A stretch of 64,000 bases of DNA. Source: Pseudoalteromonas galatheae (GTDB taxonomy: Bacteria > Pseudomonadota > Gammaproteobacteria > Enterobacterales > Alteromonadaceae). The notes below the pieces were generated by a model. The model was not told the origin of the DNA and did not search any database. It saw nothing but the letters and a program-made list of their open reading frames with translations. Made by a program: the position numbers and the translations under genes. Where the stretch lies: assembly GCF_005886105.2 (NCBI RefSeq), contig NZ_PNCO02000001.1, forward strand, positions 372,001-436,000, given 5' to 3'. Positions 54,684 to 63,058 of the stretch are shown piece by piece; the first letter of the stretch is position 1, and every line of letters begins with the position of its first letter.

Positions 54684-56450
54684 ATGACGGACTTATCTTT
54701 CAGTCACTCAGAGCGAGTGATGAATTCGTGTGCCATACGCGATGATAACCATAGCCTAACATATGCCCAGCTGTGCGATAAGACAGCGCAACTGGTTGCG
54801 GTATTGAATAATGCGATTTCAGCATCTCAAGCGGTTGCTATTTGTTTGCCTCGGTCTATGGCATTAGCAGCATCGGTAAATGCTTGTTTTGGTGCTCGCA
54901 TTCCCTACATTCCCATCGATCCTGATTTGCCTGCTAAACGCGTCGACTATATGTTAGCTCAAAGTCAGCCAGCAGCTATCTTAACGACGCGTCAGATCGC
55001 TGAAAATTTAGATTACGATGCAAATTTTATTTATTTGGATAGCTGGCTAACAGATGATTCGCCTCTTTTAATTGCACGCGTGGCAAAGGGAACATGTGGG
55101 GCAAACTATTCTACAGACACCGCTTACATTATTTACACATCAGGCTCGACAGGAAAACCTAAAGGGGTCGAGATGACGCATTCCGCGATTGCAAATCTGC
55201 TTCAGGTCCAGCAAGAATTGGAACCCGAAATTGGCAAGTCATACCGTACAATTCAATTTACTTCGATTAGTTTTGATGTTGCTGTACAAGAAATATTGAC
55301 GTGTTTTTATAGCGGCGCAGAGCTTGTGATCACCACAAAGGAAGACGTTCGTGATCCCAAGGCTTTGTTGAGAAAGTTATGTCAGCAGAGTATCGAACGT
55401 ATTTTCATGCCGTCTCCAGTTCTTCAAGCTCTAGCTGAAGAAGCAAAACTTTGCCCTGAGCTTCGCCCTGTAACTCTGCAGGTGGTGATAGTCGCTGGTG
55501 AAAAGCTGCTTATTACATCTGAGATCAGAGCCTTATTTGCAGGTCTCCAAACACGATTGGTGAACCAATATGGCCCGTCAGAAACACATGTTGTGACTCA
55601 ATACTCATGCTTATCTCCTTTATCGGATGAACAAGATGTCCCCGCGATTGGAGAAGCAATAAATTGTGTTGGCATTTACATTGTCAATGAGCAAGGACAA
55701 GTTGTGCCGTACGGTGAAGAAGGGGAAATTTGGGTAACGGGCGTAGCGGTTGCAAAAGGTTATTTACACGACGCTGCAAAAACAGCTGAAGTTTTTGTCC
55801 CAAATAAATTCGATAACTTATCGGAGAAACTATACAAGACAGGTGATCTGGCAATTAAAAATGCGCAAGGTGTGATCCATTACCGGGGACGTCGTCAGGG
55901 GTTGGTTAAGCTGAACGGCTATCGCATTGAGTTGGCCGAGATAGAGGCTGTCACAGCTGCACTAGCACAAGTGAAATATGCTCAATGTTTTGTACTTTCA
56001 TCAACGACAGACGAGAGCAAAAAACAACTGGCACTGTTCGTTCAGGTAGAAGATGAAACGCTGAGTAGCGAGGAGGTGAGAAGCGAGCTTAGTGCGCACC
56101 TACCCAGTTATATGATCCCTACCCAAATACTTGTCTCAACCACACTGCCTCTGAATATCAACCAAAAAGTTGATCGCGAAAAAATAAAATCCTTATTTTC
56201 TACTTCGTCAGCGGCTACTTCCAAATTACCTACAGGTATTAATGAGCAGTTGTTACACCTCTTCCGTGAAATGTTAGGGCAGCCTAACTTCATGATGGCT
56301 GATGATTTCTTTCATGCTGGAGGCAGCAGTGTACTTGCGATGCTATTGGTAAGAAATTTAAGAAAACGGCTGAATATTGCAATTGATGTTAATGACTTCT
56401 ATCGCTTGAAAACGCCAGAGGCATTGATGGCATTATTGAGCGGAAAATAA
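54684..56450 (+). CDS. Stand-alone NRPS adenylation-carrier didomain protein
   Basis: 588 aa. Adenylation domain: A3 YTSGSTGKPKG (151-161), A4 SFDVAVQE with Asp198 at the position that binds the amino group of amino-acid substrates, A5 NQYGPSET, A7 YKTGDL, A8 YRGRRQGLVKLNGYRIELAEIE, A10-like NQKVDREK. Carrier domain at the end with DDFFHAGGSSVLAM (Ser549 for phosphopantetheine). By hand alignment the specificity code is about D-V-Q-F-I-A-Q-V-V, which I cannot assign. It has no condensation domain. It activates and holds one amino acid, released or joined by another protein of the operon. Confidence 0.88.
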   Translation: MTDLSFSHSERVMNSCAIRDDNHSLTYAQLCDKTAQLVAVLNNAISASQAVAICLPRSMALAASVNACFGARIPYIPIDPDLPAKRVDYMLAQSQPAAILTTRQIAENLDYDANFIYLDSWLTDDSPLLIARVAKGTCGANYSTDTAYIIYTSGSTGKPKGVEMTHSAIANLLQVQQELEPEIGKSYRTIQFTSISFDVAVQEILTCFYSGAELVITTKEDVRDPKALLRKLCQQSIERIFMPSPVLQALAEEAKLCPELRPVTLQVVIVAGEKLLITSEIRALFAGLQTRLVNQYGPSETHVVTQYSCLSPLSDEQDVPAIGEAINCVGIYIVNEQGQVVPYGEEGEIWVTGVAVAKGYLHDAAKTAEVFVPNKFDNLSEKLYKTGDLAIKNAQGVIHYRGRRQGLVKLNGYRIELAEIEAVTAALAQVKYAQCFVLSSTTDESKKQLALFVQVEDETLSSEEVRSELSAHLPSYMIPTQILVSTTLPLNINQKVDREKIKSLFSTSSAATSKLPTGINEQLLHLFREMLGQPNFMMADDFFHAGGSSVLAMLLVRNLRKRLNIAIDVNDFYRLKTPEALMALLSGK

Positions 56451-56514
56451 ACAAAAGAGCACAACAAGGAATGGCGTTTCATTTTATTTTTAAAATCGAA
56501 ATCAGGAATAACAA

Positions 56515-57705
56515 ATGAAAAATAAAGTTGTAATTACTGGAATGGGTGTGTCTACAGGGTTAGGCCATACGGTAGAGCACTGTTGGCAACAACTTGACGC
56601 TGGAGTATCAGCGGTCAAGGCAATCGATCGCTTTGATACAACAGGTATGAAAACACATATTGCTGCTTATTATCGAGATAATGGCACCTTTGGAACACCT
56701 CGAGGGATTTTAGAGCAGTTGCTAGAGAAAGTAGTCGATGAGGCGATTGCCGCAGACGATGAAGGTTTTGATCGCTGCTACTATAGTTTGCCTAACGGTT
56801 TGTATGATATTGAACCGCGTTTCGCCAAGGAAAATGCGGACTCAGGTATTGAAGATCACTTTACGACCTTCTTCTACGAGTCAAATCTTGCGGCGCGAAT
56901 TGCAGAAAAATATCAGGTTAAAGATTATCCCACTTTGGTTTCTACTGCCTGTGCATCATCGGCTTCAACATTACAAATGGCTTTTAATGCCATTCAGTCT
57001 GGGCTTGCAAATCGTATCTTAGTTATCGCTTCTGATTGCTCTGTGTCCAGAGAAACAATCACAAAGTTCTCCAACCTATCAGCGTTATCGACACGTAATG
57101 ACTCGCCAGAAACTGCATCAAGACCATTTAGCGCGAGTCGCGATGGCTTTGTGATAGGAGAGGGGGCAGGAGCAATAATTCTCGAAAGTGAGGATTACGC
57201 GATACAACATGGCCACAATATTTATGCTGAGCTTGCAGGTTGTGCAAGTACCACTGACAACTATCACAGAACGAGAAGTAACCCCAAAGGGCATAAGATC
57301 CTAAGTGCAATGAGCAGCGCAGTTAAAGCAGCTGAGCTTGAATTGAAAGACATTACTTTTGTGAATGCGCATGGCACCAGTACTCCTGAAAATGACAAGC
57401 TTGAATCGGACACATTGAGCGACCTGTTTCAAGGCATGTCGATACCCGTGACGTCAATAAAGTCAATGACAGGCCATTGCTTGAATGCCTCTGGGATCGT
57501 GCAAAATGTCTTTAGTGTGAAAAGTATTATAGAAGATGTTGTCCCACCGACAATTAACTACGACGGTACCTGTGAGCATGACAACATTGTCGTGGTTACG
57601 CCTGAATCAGTACGTCAACGCCCTGTAAATCATATTTTGTCAAACTCGTTTGGTTTCGGTGGGCAAAACGTGTCCCTTGTATTTTCAAAATATAAACGTT
57701 CATAA
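56515..57705 (+). CDS. Beta-ketoacyl-ACP synthase, FabF-like
   Basis: 396-aa thiolase-fold condensing enzyme: VVITGMGVSTGLG start, active-site Cys146 in VSTACASSAS, His286 in VNAHGTSTPEND, His321 in KSMTGHCLNASG, and SNSFGFGGQN at the end. The C-H-H triad is complete, so decarboxylative Claisen condensation is expected. It resembles ketosynthases of type II polyketide and aryl-polyene clusters more than housekeeping FabF, an impression from the divergent middle (CYYSLPNGLYDIEPRF). A second ketosynthase-like protein lies at 63048. Confidence 0.9.
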   Translation: MKNKVVITGMGVSTGLGHTVEHCWQQLDAGVSAVKAIDRFDTTGMKTHIAAYYRDNGTFGTPRGILEQLLEKVVDEAIAADDEGFDRCYYSLPNGLYDIEPRFAKENADSGIEDHFTTFFYESNLAARIAEKYQVKDYPTLVSTACASSASTLQMAFNAIQSGLANRILVIASDCSVSRETITKFSNLSALSTRNDSPETASRPFSASRDGFVIGEGAGAIILESEDYAIQHGHNIYAELAGCASTTDNYHRTRSNPKGHKILSAMSSAVKAAELELKDITFVNAHGTSTPENDKLESDTLSDLFQGMSIPVTSIKSMTGHCLNASGIVQNVFSVKSIIEDVVPPTINYDGTCEHDNIVVVTPESVRQRPVNHILSNSFGFGGQNVSLVFSKYKRS

Positions 57706-57736
57706 ATCTCTGCAATAGGAATTTAAGGGACATAAC

Positions 57737-59017
57737 ATGCAATATGAAAAACTAATTTCGCCAGTATCTCCACCACCACCTTGTGCACTAGGCGGGGTTG
57801 ATCTGCTACTCGATACGTGGACGGATTATGTGCTTGAATACGACTACCCTTTGGATGACGCAAAGTTGTTTAGTGCCTTGTCGCAGGCTGTTGAACGCTA
57901 TCCATATTTTTCTGGCCGTAAGGTCAGTGGGGTAGAGCAAGATCAAAATGTGTATATCGATTGTTTTAAAGGGATCAGCTTCAGCTTTCAACGAGTAGAT
58001 AAACGTTTTGCTGATGAGGGAGGCATAACAGAGCAAGATTGGCAGATGTATTTGCCTGACAACTCAAAACGCAGAAAGCATAAGTTTTCAGCAACAAGTT
58101 TAAAGGTCCCTTTGTTTGCCGTAAAGCAGACAAATTATGATGATCACACCGTATTAGGTCTGAGCGTATGGCATGCGATTGCGGATGGCGGGGCCTTTTT
58201 TGATTTTCTTGCGGCTGTTGTTGCAGCCTATCGCGAAGAGGTAGTCGGTTGTTATCAAGCAAAGGATCCGCTACCGAATAATGATGAACACCAAGGCGAG
58301 TACCACGATAGCATTCGCCAAGTTTCACTTGCATCAGATGCAAGACAAGGTGAGAGTGCGATCGCCACCGCTGAATTTACTTTTGGCGGTAAAACGCTAG
58401 ACAACTTGCTGACTTATATTACACCGCATGGCGTCCCACTTTCTGATTATTTATATGCTCTGGCGTGGAAAAGTGCGCATCATGCAATGTTAAGCCGTAC
58501 ATCAAATTCAGAGGTGACTAGCTTATATACGGTATATGACATTCGACAATTTACCGACATTGATAAACCGCTTGGCAACCACCTTTACTATCCAAAGACA
58601 GAGTTAACGAGCACTGAGCTTCGTTCTATAACCTCCATTGATATCGCCAAAAAAATACGTACATCGGTATTTTCAATGGTGGAGCATGCGCAAAGGATAG
58701 AGCAAGAGTTTGCTTGGCTTGATAAGCACATTACGAACAAAAACTATAAACAGTTTGCGATACGACCCGTTTTTGACGCCATCTACGAACCCGCCATTAT
58801 GTGTAATAACCTCATGCATATCAGCTATGACATGTTTGATTTTGGTGCGGGAGGACCGGTGAGTTTTGACACACCGAATGAAGAATATATGCGGTTTATC
58901 TCAATACTACCAAGTCGTAATCAAACTGATGAAATACGCTTTAGAGTATCGTTATTTGAATCTGAACTTGCTGAGTTTAGCCGTAACTTTAATCAAGAAC
59001 TTAAGGAGCTCGGCTAA
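57737..59017 (+). CDS. BAHD-type acyltransferase
   Basis: 426 aa. Catalytic HxxxDG: H146 and D150 in WHAIADGG. Second BAHD hallmark DFGAG at 368-372 in YDMFDFGAGGPVSF, matching the plant/fungal DFGWG. N-terminal GGVDLLLDTWTDYVLEYDYP corresponds to the BAHD LSxLD segment. BAHD enzymes transfer acyl groups from CoA (or carrier) thioesters to alcohols or amines; in bacteria the form is uncommon. Here it could make the ester or amide joining salicyl or polyketide acyl and the amino acid or amine, replacing an NRPS condensation domain. NRPS C domains share HHxxxDG but need two His; this has one (W-H). Its stop overlaps the next start (TAATG). Confidence 0.78.
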   Translation: MQYEKLISPVSPPPPCALGGVDLLLDTWTDYVLEYDYPLDDAKLFSALSQAVERYPYFSGRKVSGVEQDQNVYIDCFKGISFSFQRVDKRFADEGGITEQDWQMYLPDNSKRRKHKFSATSLKVPLFAVKQTNYDDHTVLGLSVWHAIADGGAFFDFLAAVVAAYREEVVGCYQAKDPLPNNDEHQGEYHDSIRQVSLASDARQGESAIATAEFTFGGKTLDNLLTYITPHGVPLSDYLYALAWKSAHHAMLSRTSNSEVTSLYTVYDIRQFTDIDKPLGNHLYYPKTELTSTELRSITSIDIAKKIRTSVFSMVEHAQRIEQEFAWLDKHITNKNYKQFAIRPVFDAIYEPAIMCNNLMHISYDMFDFGAGGPVSFDTPNEEYMRFISILPSRNQTDEIRFRVSLFESELAEFSRNFNQELKELG

Positions 59018-60627
59018 TGTATCCGCCAATTTCCTCAAGCGCTTTAAAACAACGAGCAGAGCTTAGTAACTGGAAGAGAGAAACGCTGTGTGATTGGTTA
59101 CTGGAGTCTTGTGCATTGCATGGCGATCGTCTTGCATTACAAGATGAAGCTCATCGTGTCACCTATTCGCAATTAGCATCAAAGATAACAGCAAATGCCG
59201 GCTATTTTGCCGCATTGGGTATTTCAAAAGATGCGCGGGTCACCATAAGGTTACGTAACCGGGTGGAGTTTTTCATCAGCTTTTTTGCATTAATACGTAT
59301 TGGCGCTATTCCTGTTTTGGCGTTGCCTGCGCACAGTGTAAATGAAGTCAGTGGGGTGATCCAAGATTCGAGTTCTGTTGCTTACATAGGTCATTATGCG
59401 GATGAGCCTACAGAACAACTTATTCTTGATTGGCTTGATAAGTCGGAGCAGATCCAAAACATATTTCTTGACTGCATGCCGGCGAAACCGCTAACGAAAA
59501 CAGCAGTTCATACTTTGTTGCCTCAACCTGAGCAATGCTTTGAAGAGATACTCAAGTGCTGCGAATACAGTGAGCCCGAGGAAGTCGCTTTTATTCTTCT
59601 ATCGGGTGGGACTACTGGTCGTTCTAAATTAATACCACGAACGCATAGTGACTATATCTATAACATTGAAATGATGTCTGCCCACTGCCACTTAGACGAA
59701 ACCGTAAGGTATCTGGCTGCGCTCCCTGTTGCACACAATTTTGCCCTAGGATGTCCTGGTGTGTTGGGGGTGCTTGCTAATGGGGGAGCTGCGTATTTGG
59801 GAGATGCCAATAATATCTTGTCCCTTATTACGATTGTAGAAAGCAACTCAATCACACATACCGCGTTAGTGCCTTCGCTAGCGGATATGTTTGTTGAATC
59901 TAAAAAGCTAGCGGTTAGTGAGTTTTCTTCGTTACGTCAAATTCAAGTTGGGGGGGCGTATTTTGCTCCAGATAAAGCCAAAAGCGTAATTGATGAATTG
60001 CAGTGTGAATTACAACAAGTGTTTGGCATGTCTGAAGGTTTGCTTTGCTGTTCTAAGAAAGGTGATTCGTTAGAGCAAATTATTCACTCGCAAGGCTCTC
60101 CAGCCAGCCCAGAGGATAAGGTTCGCATCGTATCTTCTAGCTTGCAAGATGTATTACCTGGTGAAGTAGGTGAACTGATCACTAAAGGCCCTTACACCAT
60201 TCATGGCTACCTCTTTAATGAGCAAGCAAATCACAAAGACTTTACTGCTGACGGTTGGTTTATCACAGGAGATCTCGCAAAAAGAAGAGCGGATGGCTGT
60301 ATTCAAATTATGGGAAGAGCAAAAGAGCAGATCAATCGTTTTGGCGAGAAATTTTCACCAGCTGATGTGGAAGATGTGCTCCTTGAAGGGAATAAGATAA
60401 TTCACAGTTGTTTAGTTGCTGTGCCTTGTACTGAACAAGGCGAAAAAACCGTGTTATTTGTCGTGAAGCAGTCAGAGCTCGACGAAAGTAAAGTACGTGC
60501 TCGGTTACATGAACACAATCTTCCTGCCTACAAACTGCCGGATGAAATAAAACTAATTAATCAATTACCGCTTACTCCCATAGGTAAAACGGACAAGCAT
60601 CAACTCATCAAACTCTACGAGGAATAG
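59017..60627 (+). CDS. Aryl-acid adenylating enzyme, probably salicylate-AMP ligase
   Basis: 536 aa, the length of EntE/DhbE/VibE/YbtE. Core motifs: LLSGGTTGRSKLIPRTHSDY, LPVAHNFALGCPG, FGMSEGLLCC, ITGDLAKRRADGCIQIMGRAKEQINRFGEKFSP, TPIGKTDKHQL. The pocket residues equivalent to DhbE N235-Y236-S240 are N241-F242-C246 here; N-F-C is the salicylate-type code, N-Y-S the 2,3-dihydroxybenzoate type. It makes salicyl-AMP and loads a carrier, likely the 75-aa protein at 62001. Next to the salicylate-synthase-type gene. Assignment is by eye; 2,3-DHB remains an alternative. Confidence 0.85.
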   Translation: MYPPISSSALKQRAELSNWKRETLCDWLLESCALHGDRLALQDEAHRVTYSQLASKITANAGYFAALGISKDARVTIRLRNRVEFFISFFALIRIGAIPVLALPAHSVNEVSGVIQDSSSVAYIGHYADEPTEQLILDWLDKSEQIQNIFLDCMPAKPLTKTAVHTLLPQPEQCFEEILKCCEYSEPEEVAFILLSGGTTGRSKLIPRTHSDYIYNIEMMSAHCHLDETVRYLAALPVAHNFALGCPGVLGVLANGGAAYLGDANNILSLITIVESNSITHTALVPSLADMFVESKKLAVSEFSSLRQIQVGGAYFAPDKAKSVIDELQCELQQVFGMSEGLLCCSKKGDSLEQIIHSQGSPASPEDKVRIVSSSLQDVLPGEVGELITKGPYTIHGYLFNEQANHKDFTADGWFITGDLAKRRADGCIQIMGRAKEQINRFGEKFSPADVEDVLLEGNKIIHSCLVAVPCTEQGEKTVLFVVKQSELDESKVRARLHEHNLPAYKLPDEIKLINQLPLTPIGKTDKHQLIKLYEE

Positions 60628-60630
60628 AGC

Positions 60631-61995
60631 GTGAATAAAGGATATTTACAATACGAAATAGCTGGTGGCATAGACGCTTCACAGTGGATAAAAGGGATCC
60701 GAAAAAGTGGCCTGCAGCAAAAAGAGCTTTTTATTTATGAAGACAATGGCACTTGGCAAGTTGGCTTAGGTTGTGTCTACGAAGTGTCACTTGATGCAAA
60801 TGGTCAATTGCTCGCTGGTAAACAAGGGGCATTACAGCCGGTTTCGTACCAAGGGTTGTCTACAGGTATTGAAGCGGCATTAGAGCAATGCGGTGTTAAA
60901 AATCCAATTTGTTTTGGATTCGCTAACTTTGAGCTTGCCTATTTAACACACGGTATTTCGGTTCAACGACTTGATGAGCCAAGTGAACTACTGCGTATTG
61001 TTGTTCCACAAGTGGTACTCACATTGGAAAGAGACAAGCATATTGAGGTGAAGCTGGTCGATGGTCTCGCTCAGACTGAGGTGGATGAATGGTTAGTACA
61101 ACTAGAGAATGTTGCTGAACATATCAGTGAGCCGACGCTACCAGTTAAATTAGGAATTGAGCTGGAAGACTTACATCGCCATGAGCAGGAGTACAAAGAC
61201 AGCGTACAGCTTGCGATTGAGAAGATTAAGCAAGGCGCATTTGAAAAAGTGATCCTCTCGCGACGTGTTCGCCTTGCCAATAAAGTCGACATGATAAATA
61301 CATTTGTAAATGGTCGTCTAAATAACACCCCTGTACGTTCATTTATGTTCGACATCGATGGTTGCTCAGCAGCGGGGTACAGCCCTGAGCTGGTGGTTAA
61401 GGTTGATGTAAACAGAAAAGTTTATACCCAACCGTTAGCTGGTACGAGAGCGCTGGGTAACAATGCAGAAGAAACGTGGATGCTGAAACAAGATCTTTTG
61501 AGTGACCCAAAAGAAATTGCAGAGCACGCGATGTCAGTGCGCCTATCCGTTGAAGAGCTGGAAGCAGTGTGTGACAAAGAAAGCGTGATTGTTGATCAGT
61601 TTATGCATGTGGTCGAGCGCGGTACCGTTCAGCATTTAGCGTCTATGGTAGTTGGCGAGCTGAGTGAAGACAAAAATAAATGGGATGCATTTATTAAGCT
61701 GTTTCCTGCCGTGACCGCATCAGGAATAGACAAGTTAAATTCGGTTGATTTTATCCGCGTCACTGAGCCTGAACCACGCAAATTGTACAGTGGCTCCGTG
61801 TTTATGGTGAAACAAGATGGTTGTCTTGATGCCGCTTTAGTGTTGCGCTCTATATTCAATCATAACGGCAGCTCTTGGCTGCAAGCTGGTGCTGGGATTG
61901 TTAAGAACTCAAGGCCAGAGCGAGAGTTTGTCGAAACATGCGAGAAAATGAGCTGCGTTGCAAACTACGTCACTTTTGAAGAAGAACTAGGATAA
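60631..61995 (+). CDS. Salicylate synthase (Irp9/MbtI type)
   Basis: 454 aa, GTG start with GAGGAA upstream. Chorismate-utilising enzyme: FEKVILSRRVRL with catalytic Lys206, GYSPELVV with E253, TQPLAGTRALG, SDPKEIAEHAMSV, VERGTVQHLAS, LFPAVTASGIDK, LYSGSVFM, WLQAGAGIVKNSRPEREFVETCEKM. Length and the motifs EKVILSR, TQPLAGTRAL, RGTVQHLAS and WLQAGAGIV fit single-step salicylate synthases of siderophore clusters better than EntC/PchA isochorismate synthases. No isochorismatase, EntA-like enzyme or PchB lyase is seen in the window, which fits direct salicylate formation. Confidence 0.82.
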   Translation: MNKGYLQYEIAGGIDASQWIKGIRKSGLQQKELFIYEDNGTWQVGLGCVYEVSLDANGQLLAGKQGALQPVSYQGLSTGIEAALEQCGVKNPICFGFANFELAYLTHGISVQRLDEPSELLRIVVPQVVLTLERDKHIEVKLVDGLAQTEVDEWLVQLENVAEHISEPTLPVKLGIELEDLHRHEQEYKDSVQLAIEKIKQGAFEKVILSRRVRLANKVDMINTFVNGRLNNTPVRSFMFDIDGCSAAGYSPELVVKVDVNRKVYTQPLAGTRALGNNAEETWMLKQDLLSDPKEIAEHAMSVRLSVEELEAVCDKESVIVDQFMHVVERGTVQHLASMVVGELSEDKNKWDAFIKLFPAVTASGIDKLNSVDFIRVTEPEPRKLYSGSVFMVKQDGCLDAALVLRSIFNHNGSSWLQAGAGIVKNSRPEREFVETCEKMSCVANYVTFEEELG

Positions 61996-62000
61996 AGCAC

Positions 62001-62228
62001 ATGTCAGTAGATCGTGGGAACTTAACAATGTTATTTGTCGACACGCTAAAGATTAATGACGCTGACTTGAATAAAAGTTTCAGTGAATCAGGTGGCAATT
62101 CTGTTTTGGCTATGAAGTTCATTCTTCGTGCCAAAAAAGAGTCTGGATTAGAGATCCCGATGGAGTGGCTATTTAATAATAAGCCGATTTCACAATTAAT
62201 AGACGATATTCACGATTTATCGCTCTAA
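62001..62228 (+). CDS. Free-standing carrier protein (likely aryl carrier)
   Basis: 75 aa: SESGGNSVLAMKFILRAKKESG carries the phosphopantetheine Ser34 in a GGNS context (peptidyl/aryl carrier type rather than the DSL type of fatty-acid ACPs). 5 bp after the salicylate synthase gene, so the most natural acceptor of the salicyl group. Short, with few acidic residues in helix 2. Confidence 0.82.
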   Translation: MSVDRGNLTMLFVDTLKINDADLNKSFSESGGNSVLAMKFILRAKKESGLEIPMEWLFNNKPISQLIDDIHDLSL

Positions 62229-62276
62229 AAAATTATTAACCCCAATATTTTCAAATAAAAAACAAAGGATAGCAAA

Positions 62277-62597
62277 ATGAGCAACTCAATCTCTTATGAC
62301 GAAGCTTACGAAAAAATCACAGCACTTATTTTAGAGCAATGTGACCTGGAAGATCTAAATATTGAAAAAATAGAGCCGCATCACATTTTAAATGCGGATT
62401 TGGGACTAGATAGTGTCGACTTTTTGAATGTTATCTTTGACATCGAAAGTGAGTTTGGAATTTCCATTCCTTCAGAAGAGTGGATGAACCGTGCAAGTGA
62501 GCAAGCTCCAAATGCTGAAGATAGCGTATTCCGCCTTAGTAACTTTGTTGAAAGTGTACTAGAGCTGGTTGAAGAGCAAGGAGCTGTTCCTGCATGA
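62277..62597 (+). CDS. Acyl carrier protein
   Basis: 106 aa, strongly acidic. DLGLDSVDFLNVIFDIE bears Ser46 in the DSV(D) context of type II ACPs, with an extended C-terminal tail (about 80-106). GAAAGGA-like ribosome site upstream. It overlaps the dehydratase gene by 4 bp (ATGA). It would carry the polyketide/fatty chain, in contrast to the GGNS carrier before it. Confidence 0.88.
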   Translation: MSNSISYDEAYEKITALILEQCDLEDLNIEKIEPHHILNADLGLDSVDFLNVIFDIESEFGISIPSEEWMNRASEQAPNAEDSVFRLSNFVESVLELVEEQGAVPA

Positions 62598-63058
62598 ACA
62601 TAGAGTATAACCAGCTTATTGATCGGATTATTGAGCATAACAGCTTGGATGCGATCGTCTGCGAAAGTGAGGTGCCCGAAAGGGCGCCGATCTTTGAAGG
62701 GCACTTTCCTGGAAATCCGATTATTCCTGGCGTGATCCTTATCGAAATGATGGCGCAAGCAGGTGGCTATATTCACATGCTAAGCAAAAATTTTGAAGAG
62801 ATGGCTTATTTAGCGACTGTTCGCTCTGCCAAGTTCAGAAGCTTTGTGACGCCTAATCAAGTGCTAACCATTAGAAGCAAAATAGCACACCATGGAGACG
62901 GTTATCTTATTTGTAAAGCTAAAATCTATGATGCAACGGGAGCTGTTGTTGCCGACTCGGAACTGATGTTAAAACTACAACGCTTTGCTAATGAACAAAT
63001 GCGATCACATATAAAAAATATTGCATTGCAAGCAGGATGGAAAGGACATGATTTATAA
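62594..63058 (+). CDS. FabZ-like 3-hydroxyacyl-ACP dehydratase
   Basis: 154-aa hot-dog protein: EGHFPGNPIIPGVILIEMMAQAGG contains the catalytic His and the following Glu of FabZ. Followed by LATVRSAKFRSFVTPNQVLTI, as in FabZ. It introduces trans double bonds, so its presence with KS, ACP and a CLF-like protein points to an unsaturated chain. It overlaps both neighbours (4 and 11 bp). Confidence 0.87.
   Translation: MNIEYNQLIDRIIEHNSLDAIVCESEVPERAPIFEGHFPGNPIIPGVILIEMMAQAGGYIHMLSKNFEEMAYLATVRSAKFRSFVTPNQVLTIRSKIAHHGDGYLICKAKIYDATGAVVADSELMLKLQRFANEQMRSHIKNIALQAGWKGHDL

Noticed and set aside
57737..59017. NRPS condensation domain
   Set aside because: The active-site motif has a single His (WHAIADG, not HHxxxDG) and a DFGAG motif is present, which fits BAHD enzymes.
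59017..61995. Catecholate (2,3-dihydroxybenzoate) siderophore cluster
   Set aside because: No EntA- or EntB-type genes, no condensation domains and no receptor in view; the ligase pocket and chorismate enzyme fit salicylate better.
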